Part shown: one piece after another, positions 14,370 through 19,787 of the stretch
How the letters are laid out: each line of letters opens with the position of its first letter
Numbering within the stretch: position 1 is the first letter of the stretch
Assembly: GCA_001304035.1 (NCBI GenBank)
Contig: LJUD01000008.1
Coordinates: 1 to 19,787, forward strand
DNA from: a bacterium SM23_31
GTDB taxonomy: Bacteria; SM23-31
Length of the DNA: 19,787 bases
Reading direction: 5' to 3'
Position numbers and translations under genes: made by a program
Notes under the pieces: generated by a model
What the model was told of the DNA's origin: nothing
Databases searched by the model: none
What the model saw: the letters and a program-made list of their open reading frames with translations, nothing else

Positions 14370-15029
14370 TTACGGCGCATCCATTTTTTTGTGTTCCGCA
14401 TTACCCCTGCTTTCCGGATTTTGTGGAACACTAAAAACGATGCGTTTGAGCGTTCTTAGAATAATTTTAATATCCGTAAAGAATGATCTGTATTTAACAT
14501 AGTCGAGATATAATTGTTGTTTTACAGGTAAAATTTCCCTGCGGTATACGTCATCCGCGATTTCATCGTCAGTAAGAAGCCTCTCCTCGTTAAAATATTC
14601 AAGCGAAGCGTTTTCGGTAATTCCCGGGCGGACAGAAAGAATTTCATCCCACTGCTCAGGGTTTACATCGCGGTACCGGGGGAGTTCCGGACGAGGTCCT
14701 ACAATGCTCATATGACCCAGCCAAACATTGATAAACTGAGGCAGTTCGTCCAGTTTGGTCTTACGAAGAAATCTTCCGATACGCGTTACCCTCGGATCAT
14801 TGTTTATGGTAATCCCGCTTTGCAGGTCCCCGTCATTTTCTGCACCGGTATGCATCGTCCGGATTTTAAAGATTCGGAATATCCGGTTATGGAGCCCCAT
14901 TCGCTTCTGCCGGAAAAAAAACGGCCCCGGTGAATCAAACTTAACAAGTGGATAAATGATACCTAAAAACGGAAAAATTACCGTAAGGGCAATCGAAGAT
15001 AACAACAAATCAAAAAGCCTTTTTATCAT
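14370..15029 (-). CDS. Initiating sugar transferase (WcaJ/PglC superfamily)
   Basis: Transfers a sugar-1-phosphate from a nucleotide sugar to undecaprenyl phosphate at the inner membrane, the first step of polysaccharide or glycan assembly. The family pattern is complete: MIKRLFDLLLSSIALTVIFP re-entrant/membrane helix, FDSPGPFFFRQKRMG, FKIRTM, DPRVTRIGRFLRKTKLDELP with the catalytic Asp-Glu pair, then GHMSIVGPRPELP and SVRPGIT. About 219 residues from the ATG at 15029, which is the usual family start. An in-frame GTG at 15095 would add 22 basic residues, and neither start has a strong ribosome binding site. The short form without the large N-terminal membrane domain is typical. Upstream of the dehydratase gene, probably the same transcript. 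Confidence 0.88.
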   Translation of the reverse strand: MIKRLFDLLLSSIALTVIFPFLGIIYPLVKFDSPGPFFFRQKRMGLHNRIFRIFKIRTMHTGAENDGDLQSGITINNDPRVTRIGRFLRKTKLDELPQFINVWLGHMSIVGPRPELPRYRDVNPEQWDEILSVRPGITENASLEYFNEERLLTDDEIADDVYRREILPVKQQLYLDYVKYRSFFTDIKIILRTLKRIVFSVPQNPESRGNAEHKKMDAP

Positions 15030-15219
15030 AACAGGCTTAAAATATAAAATTTTTGTTTTATTATTTTTCTGTTTTTTTGGTATATTATGGAGCACAATGC
15101 CTGTTATTTATACAGCTTGAATGAAAATAGTGATTATCATACCGAAAAGCAAGGAGATTTTTGCAAGTTAAAGCACACAAATACTTACTAATTACCATCT
15201 TAAAACCGGAGAGTTAAAA

Positions 15220-15723
15220 GTGAATATGAAGCGGCTGTGGGAACTTTTTCACCGGAAACAGGTTAATAGCGATATAAATACGAGTGAAATATCACGCTTT
15301 GATATTTTCAAATCACTGGCTCACCTGGAGGCGGCGATTATTGAGCGCAGTGTTTACCGGCGAAGATTTAAGCCGGGTGAACGTATTGTTAGTGAAGGAG
15401 ATGCAGCCGTAGGTCTGTATTTGGTGAACTCAGGCGAGGCGAAAGTATATAAAACTATAAAGAATGGGCAAATCGAACTGGCAACACTTGAGGCCGGATC
15501 ATTATTCGGAGAACTCACCCTCCTGAAAGAACGTAAACGTTCCGCAACCGTTATTGCTGTTGACAATACTGAAGTCCTGTGTCTTTTCCGCCCCGATTTC
15601 CTGGATATTCTTAAACAGCATCCGTCGATTTGTGTAAAATTTCTCCCCCGATTTTGCGAAACCATTCTCGAACGCATTAACCATATGTATGAACAAATAA
15701 ATAAATTACAACATGGTTTATAG
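15220..15723 (+). CDS. Stand-alone cyclic-nucleotide-binding domain protein
   Basis: This 167-residue protein holds a CRP-type cNMP-binding domain (about 28-145): FDIFKSLAHLEAAIIERSVY, FKPGERIVSEGDAAVGLYLV, and the phosphate-binding cassette FGELTLLKERKRSAT (96-110) with Glu98 and Arg107-Ser108, the residues that normally hold the cyclic nucleotide. It is followed only by a helical tail (ERINHMYEQINKLQ) with no helix-turn-helix, so it is not a DNA-binding CRP. Start is GTG at 15220 with GGAGAG 6 bases upstream; ATG at 15226 is possible. It could sense a cyclic nucleotide and act by protein contact. Its gene is divergent from the sugar transferase across 190 bases. Partner unknown. Confidence 0.8.
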   Translation: MNMKRLWELFHRKQVNSDINTSEISRFDIFKSLAHLEAAIIERSVYRRRFKPGERIVSEGDAAVGLYLVNSGEAKVYKTIKNGQIELATLEAGSLFGELTLLKERKRSATVIAVDNTEVLCLFRPDFLDILKQHPSICVKFLPRFCETILERINHMYEQINKLQHGL

Positions 15724-16134
15724 ATGTATTATATATTCGAAATTATGGAGAAATCTAACAATTAAAACATATTTCAACCAGTTTTAATTTTTCAGCAGGA
15801 TTTTTGTTGTATTCGGCATTTGGATTATTTAAATTCTTCCGTTTAGCAAAGAATGCATTGCCCACATATTACCAAATATAAAGCTATGACATATTTTCTT
15901 GCCCGCATGCATGACGCTTCCGAAATACCGTATTCAGACTTCAGAAAGGTAAAAAAAATTTGAAAATAGTATTTAAATATATGAAAATTCAGGAATAATC
16001 CATAATTTAATTTGATTTGTACGGGGAATTTTATTATATTTTATTTTTTTATAATTTATTATTGAAAAGAAAGCCTCACTAAATCATTTGTATTTCTGTA
16101 AAGCTCATGCGTAAAGTGTATTGGAGAACCGGAA
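15724..16134. other. AT-rich intergenic region before the radical SAM operon
   Basis: About 410 bases with no coding-like frame, no clear hairpin and no confident promoter match. It presumably contains the promoter of the downstream operon. I see nothing else in it. Confidence 0.4.
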
Positions 16135-17202
16135 ATGAATCTTTCAAAAAATAAAGCTGTAAAAATGCTTTATAGGGGATTAAAAAATTATTTTGCGAAT
16201 AAACCCGTTTGTGTTTCTTTTGAGGTTTTGAACTCGTGCAACTTAAATTGTCACCATTGCAATTGGGGTGGACAGATCGAAGAGACACTGCTTACTCCCG
16301 AACAGATCAGAGATATTTATCTGAGATTTAAACCTCCTGTTGTGCAAATATCAGGGGGCGAACCCCTATTGAGGGATGATATTGATGATATTTTTCGTGC
16401 ACTTAAACAGGATAACTGCGTTCCTTATCTTATACTGGTTTCAAATGCATATCTCATGACGGAAGAGCATTATATAAAATTGAACGAGGCGGGTGTTGAC
16501 CAATTTTCTATCTCTCTGGACTTTCCCGATGAACGGCATGATTATTTCCGCCGTCAGCCGGGCTTGTTTGGCCATTTAAACAAACTTATTCCGCGCTTAT
16601 CTTCTTTAGGGTATGATAACATCATCTTAAACACTGCAATTACCCACGAAAATTATAAATATTTAAGAGAGATAGTAGACTTGGCTGAAAAATGGGGTGT
16701 TTATATGTCCTTTAGCGCTTATACGATTCTTCGGACGGCAAACCGGGATTTTTGCATAAATGAACAGGAAGAACTGGAGCGTCTCAAGCGTATTATCGAT
16801 GAGCTTATTCAGCTTAAGAAAGAAAGACAGAGAATTGTTACTTCTGAAATAACGCTCAAGAGGACGTATGAATTTTTCAAACACAGTAAAATTACCGGTT
16901 GTAAAGCAGGTAAGCGTTTTTTTGTTATTCCTCCTGATGGTTTATTACTTCCGTGTGCAATGCACCGTAATCGCTTGTTTTCGACTCAAGCAGAAATGAT
17001 CGAGGAGTTTTCCAATCATAATAAATGTGGTTCTTGCTTTGTTGCCATTCGCTCGATGACCGATTTGCCGTTTATGAGCTTTATTAAATCTACACTGTCA
17101 AGTTACCTTTCTCTTAAAAAGCCCCCGGCAAGTGCTGAAGTATATGTATCCCCGGAAGAACAGCTTGTAAAGGAAATAAGTAACCAAAATAGTATAACTT
17201 AG
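16135..17202 (+). CDS. Radical SAM enzyme (first of a paralogous pair)
   Basis: This 355-residue iron-sulfur enzyme is predicted to cleave S-adenosylmethionine and start radical chemistry on an unknown substrate. The [4Fe-4S] motif CNLNCHHC (Cys35, 39, 42), GGEPLLRDD (74-82) for SAM contact, SNAYLMTE and GVDQFSISLD (120-129) are intact. The C-terminal part carries additional cysteines, CKAGKRF.VIPPDG.LLPCA (Cys256, Cys274) and CGSCF (Cys298, Cys301), a likely auxiliary cluster site of reduced SPASM/twitch type. ATG has GGAG 11 bases upstream. It is related to the enzyme at 18724 throughout (for example LIPRLS, DN.I.LNT and GC.AG). First gene of an operon, 10 bases before the FGE-fold gene. 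The product class (lipid, peptide or sugar) cannot be told. Confidence 0.87.
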   Translation: MNLSKNKAVKMLYRGLKNYFANKPVCVSFEVLNSCNLNCHHCNWGGQIEETLLTPEQIRDIYLRFKPPVVQISGGEPLLRDDIDDIFRALKQDNCVPYLILVSNAYLMTEEHYIKLNEAGVDQFSISLDFPDERHDYFRRQPGLFGHLNKLIPRLSSLGYDNIILNTAITHENYKYLREIVDLAEKWGVYMSFSAYTILRTANRDFCINEQEELERLKRIIDELIQLKKERQRIVTSEITLKRTYEFFKHSKITGCKAGKRFFVIPPDGLLLPCAMHRNRLFSTQAEMIEEFSNHNKCGSCFVAIRSMTDLPFMSFIKSTLSSYLSLKKPPASAEVYVSPEEQLVKEISNQNSIT

Positions 17203-17212
17203 AAAAAACGTT

Positions 17213-17956
17213 ATGGCAGATATTATAACATTCACCGGTGATGAAATACAAGCCTTACGGCACGCGGCGCCGGAAGGTATGGTTTTAATTCCGCCCGGGG
17301 AATTTATAATGGGTGACGGTTTCCGTGAATCCCTCCATAAAGTCTATTTAGACCCGTTTTATATGGATATATATCAGGTAACGAGTGAGCAATTCAAAAA
17401 GTTTCTTAAGGAGACGGGATATTGTTCTGAAGGTACTATAAAACGGGTGAGAAGTATGAGAAAGGGCTCGGAAAGGAATCCTGTTATTCGAGTTACCTGG
17501 GATGATGCTGTTGCTTTTGCGGGGTGGGCGGGCAAACGTTTGCCTACTGAGGCGGAGTGGGAAAAAGCAGCACGAGGCGGTTTGCAGGGAGCGTACTACG
17601 CCTGGGGTAACGATCCCCCCGATGACAGTAAAGCCAATTATGCCCGATTAGTAGGACACCCGACAGATGTCGGTTCATATCCGCAGAATGGATACGGTCT
17701 GTACGACATGTGTGGGAATGTCTGGGAGTGGTGCGCTGATTGGTTTGACATTAATTTCTACAATAAAAGTTCTCATTACAATCCTCGAGGACCTGAAAAA
17801 GGAAAAGAACGGGTCTTGCGGGGTGGTTCCTGGTTCATGACGCCAAACAATATGAAATGCTCCTACCGTAGTTCACATTATCCCGATTATAAAGACGGCA
17901 CAATTGGATTCCGCTGCGTTAAATCCATTGATATAAATCCTTCAAAGAAAAGATAA
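17213..17956 (+). CDS. FGE/SUMF1-fold protein (formylglycine-generating enzyme family), copper cysteines absent
   Basis: This 247-residue protein covers the FGE-sulfatase domain: MVLIPPGEFIMGD (23-35), YQVTSEQFKKFL, NPVIRVTWDDAVAFAGWAGK then RLPTEAEWEKAARGG (89-123), GLYDMCGNVWEWCADWF (162-178), RVLRGGSW (200-207) and IGFRCV (231-236). True FGEs have two copper-binding cysteines shortly after GGS(W/Y). Here those positions are Met209 and Met214, and the only nearby Cys216 does not align. No sulfatase gene is in the window. It is therefore likely another member of the fold: an iron-dependent oxygenase-like, structural or substrate-binding relative. No signal peptide is seen. The start at 17213 has a weak ribosome binding site and depends on read-through from the adjacent radical SAM gene. 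Confidence 0.85.
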   Translation: MADIITFTGDEIQALRHAAPEGMVLIPPGEFIMGDGFRESLHKVYLDPFYMDIYQVTSEQFKKFLKETGYCSEGTIKRVRSMRKGSERNPVIRVTWDDAVAFAGWAGKRLPTEAEWEKAARGGLQGAYYAWGNDPPDDSKANYARLVGHPTDVGSYPQNGYGLYDMCGNVWEWCADWFDINFYNKSSHYNPRGPEKGKERVLRGGSWFMTPNNMKCSYRSSHYPDYKDGTIGFRCVKSIDINPSKKR

Positions 17957-17961
17957 TTCGA

Positions 17962-18624
17962 TTGAATCATCCAGTCTCATCCGACGTGAAATATATCCTT
18001 CCCTTTAAAATATATGTTTGGGGAGGACTGATGGTTTTATTAGGAGTAGTTAATATATTCTATATAATATTAAAACCGGATTTCGATCCTTTTTTAACCC
18101 TGTTCTTTTATTCAATTCCGGCTAACACCGCAATTTCGGTATTCCCTCATGAACCGATTGTAGTCTATTATGGAAAGTATCATAATCTTTTACTAATCGC
18201 TCTTATAAGCGGCGCAAGCACATTGATTGCCGGTTTCCTCGACCATACTGTTTTTACTCCCCTGTTAAACTATCCGAAATTTAGCGGATATAAACGAAAT
18301 ACTATATATCAAAAGGCAATTTTCTATTTTGATAAATTCCCCTTCTGGACGATTGTTATTGCTGCGTTTTCTCCCATTCCCTTTTGGCCTGTAAAAATGC
18401 TTTCCTTCTCATACAATTATCCATTACGCAAATATCTCTCTGCTGTTTTGGTCGGTCGTTTTCCGAGATACTATTTACTTGCAGCGTTTGGAAGTGTTAC
18501 GTTGATCCCAAATTGGATTATCTGGCTGATTTTCGTCGCCTTTTTAATGGGCGCTTTATATGATTGGATTCGAGTAAAAAAGAATTCTTCCGGAAATAAT
18601 TCAAACAAAGAAATAGAGAATTGA
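17962..18624 (+). CDS. DedA/VTT-like integral membrane protein
   Basis: This 220-residue membrane protein starts at TTG 17962, only 5 bases after the FGE-fold gene. Hydrophobic segments at about 15-37, 41-60, 74-95, 123-142, 155-185 and 183-203. The segment SIPANTAISVFPHEPIVVYY (51-70) and the late FPRYYLLAAFG...WIIWL motif resemble the VTT (SNARE-associated/DedA) fold, with re-entrant helices and a conserved Arg (Arg166 in VGRFPRYY). DedA/VTT proteins move lipids or lipid-linked carriers across the membrane. Such a role here would fit radical SAM enzymes acting on a lipid substrate, but that is inference. The assignment is moderate, since the classic GxxxG-rich front is weak. Confidence 0.6.
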   Translation: MNHPVSSDVKYILPFKIYVWGGLMVLLGVVNIFYIILKPDFDPFLTLFFYSIPANTAISVFPHEPIVVYYGKYHNLLLIALISGASTLIAGFLDHTVFTPLLNYPKFSGYKRNTIYQKAIFYFDKFPFWTIVIAAFSPIPFWPVKMLSFSYNYPLRKYLSAVLVGRFPRYYLLAAFGSVTLIPNWIIWLIFVAFLMGALYDWIRVKKNSSGNNSNKEIEN

Positions 18625-18723
18625 AAGTGGTGAACAATAAACAGAGCAAGTAAATTCACATTAATCCGGCAGTTATAGGATTATACGTTTTAATCCGAAG
18701 CAGAATCCGAATGGGGGTAAATT

Positions 18724-19686
18724 GTGTTCCGCCGAAAAATGACCGTTTTTCAGAAGTTTGGCGGCTTTTTTAAGTATATCCGCATCAAAATCCTGAAGAC
18801 GCCTATTCTCATAAATCTGGAAGTGACGAAAAAGTGCAATGCAAAATGCGATATTTGTGATTACTGGAAAACCGAATCCGAATCCGGATTTACCGATTAT
18901 CTACCTGTTGTTCAGCATATAAATCCCTTAGTGGTAACTTTGGTCGGCGGCGAACCACTGCTGCGGAAAGACCTCCCGGATATAATTCGCCGCATAAAAG
19001 AAAATACGAATTTGGTATATATCTCCCTAATTACCAACGGTTCACTTTTGACTGAAGAAAAAGCTAAGAAACTGTGGAAAGCAGGTTTAGACCAATTATC
19101 AATCTCTCTGGATTATCTTGGAATAAAACATGATGAGCAGAGAGGTATCAAGGGGCTGTATACTCACATATCGAATTTGATACCCAGGCTCAGTGCCGCA
19201 AGTGATAATAATATCGTGCTTAATACTATTATTATGAAGGATAATCTGGACCAAATCGTAGATATTGCTATACAAGCGTATAAATGGGATGTGATGGTTT
19301 CTTATAGTACCTATACAGCGTTGAAAACCGGCAATAAGGCACATATAGTGACTCCGGAAACCCTGAAACGGCTAAGAGCTGTAATTGCCGAGATTCTCAA
19401 ATTAAAATCTGATTTGGGAAATATTATGAATTCCGACTATTACCTGAAAAAAATTCCCATTTTTTTGGAAGCGGGTTCTATCGGCGGTTGTCAGGCGGGA
19501 AGATGCTTTGTCCATGTTACCCCGGACGGGTATTTGAAACCCTGCGCAGAACTGCCGGCGTTTTGTCACCATTCCGAGTACAAAGAGCGACCGGATGCGG
19601 TTAATTGCGATAAATGTTGGTCCGCTTGCCGCGGTGAATCGGAAGCGCCTTTGACTTTAAAGAGAATAATGGAGTTTATAAGATGA
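18724..19686 (+). CDS. Radical SAM enzyme (second of a paralogous pair)
   Basis: This 320-residue enzyme has a GTG start at 18724 preceded by GGGGGT. Cluster motif CNAKCDIC (Cys38, 42, 45), GGEPLLRKD (75-83), ITNGSLLTEE and GLDQLSISLD (121-130). The C-terminal region is richer in cysteines than in the first copy: CQAGRCFVHVTPDGYLKPCA (Cys256, 261, 274), Cys281, then CDKCWSAC (Cys295, 298, 302), consistent with a SPASM-like auxiliary cluster. It lies 99 bases after the membrane protein gene on the same strand. Close similarity to the enzyme at 16135 in order and spacing of motifs implies an ancient duplication, followed by specialisation for successive or related steps. The C-terminus ends on a basic helix (LKRIMEFIR). 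Confidence 0.88.
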   Translation: MFRRKMTVFQKFGGFFKYIRIKILKTPILINLEVTKKCNAKCDICDYWKTESESGFTDYLPVVQHINPLVVTLVGGEPLLRKDLPDIIRRIKENTNLVYISLITNGSLLTEEKAKKLWKAGLDQLSISLDYLGIKHDEQRGIKGLYTHISNLIPRLSAASDNNIVLNTIIMKDNLDQIVDIAIQAYKWDVMVSYSTYTALKTGNKAHIVTPETLKRLRAVIAEILKLKSDLGNIMNSDYYLKKIPIFLEAGSIGGCQAGRCFVHVTPDGYLKPCAELPAFCHHSEYKERPDAVNCDKCWSACRGESEAPLTLKRIMEFIR

Positions 19687-19693
19687 ATTAGAA

Positions 19694-19787
19694 TACTTTG
19701 GTATAAGGTCTTGAATACCGCTTAGCGGGACAATTATAGTATTACTATTATCCGATTCCATTTATCCTCACAATTTCCTATTTTCAG
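19694..19787. repeat. Partial copy of the MITE-like repeat at the right edge
   Basis: AATACTTTGGTATAAGG (from 19692) matches the terminal repeat of copies A and B. CCGCTTAGCGG (19718-19728) is a shortened form of the family palindrome. The right end is not clear. A TAGTATTACTATTA segment at about 19738 may be a degenerate terminus, or the element may continue beyond the window. Confidence 0.5.

Noticed and set aside
17213..17956. Annotation as a sulfatase-maturing FGE.
   Set aside because: The copper-binding cysteine positions are Met and no sulfatase is nearby.

Overview
The window looks like part of a genome from an anaerobic member of the FCB superphylum (Ignavibacteriota, Calditrichota, KSB1 or a similar candidate lineage). 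The main evidence is a secreted propeller protein ending in a type IX secretion (Por/T9SS) sorting domain, an aerotolerance BatA-type gene, and a cluster of MTH1175-like proteins and ferredoxin-ATPases that is typical of anaerobes. The exact phylum cannot be fixed from this sequence alone. No rRNA, tRNA or CRISPR array was recognised.

Layout. 1-903 (-) is a broken batA-like gene with a frameshifting internal deletion, an in-frame stop and a palindromic repeat inside its reading frame. 1416-2567 (+) is a class III aminotransferase of the ArgD/LysJ type. 2576-4400 is an AT-rich, foreign-looking stretch with decayed phage-like coding fragments, one intact zinc-ribbon protein gene (3083-3748) and little else. 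4403-6574 (-) is a 14-repeat secreted beta-propeller protein. 6896-7288 (-) is a chimeric remnant of the 3' end of a capD/wbpM-like gene.

7441-12070 (+) is the best-defined functional unit. It holds a Fur-family regulator with a sigma70-type promoter and an overlapping Fur box, then DUF5320, two NifX/MTH1175-like proteins, a Gly/Arg-rich zinc-ribbon protein, two MinD-like ATPases with inserted 2x[4Fe-4S] ferredoxin domains, an IscU/NifU-like scaffold and an FmdB-type zinc ribbon. The gene set resembles the Orange Protein (ORP) metallocluster system of sulfate reducers, here paired with a Fur-type regulator. Together these genes probably build or carry a metal-sulfur cluster using ATP and electrons. 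The unit is bracketed by direct repeats of the capD 3' end (about 92% identical by eye).

12471-15029 (-) encodes the intact nucleotide-sugar dehydratase/epimerase and an initiating sugar transferase, a glycan-assembly pair. 15220-15723 (+) is a stand-alone cyclic-nucleotide-binding domain protein. 16135-19686 (+) is an apparent operon of two paralogous radical SAM enzymes enclosing an FGE/SUMF1-fold protein that lacks the copper-site cysteines and a DedA/VTT-like membrane protein. This is the best candidate for an undescribed pathway.

Running through the window is a family of dispersed palindromes (core CCCGCTYAGCGGG). In two places the palindrome sits inside MITE-like elements with TACTTTGG-type terminal inverted repeats (8449-8607 and 12187-12391). 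A third, partial copy lies at the right edge.
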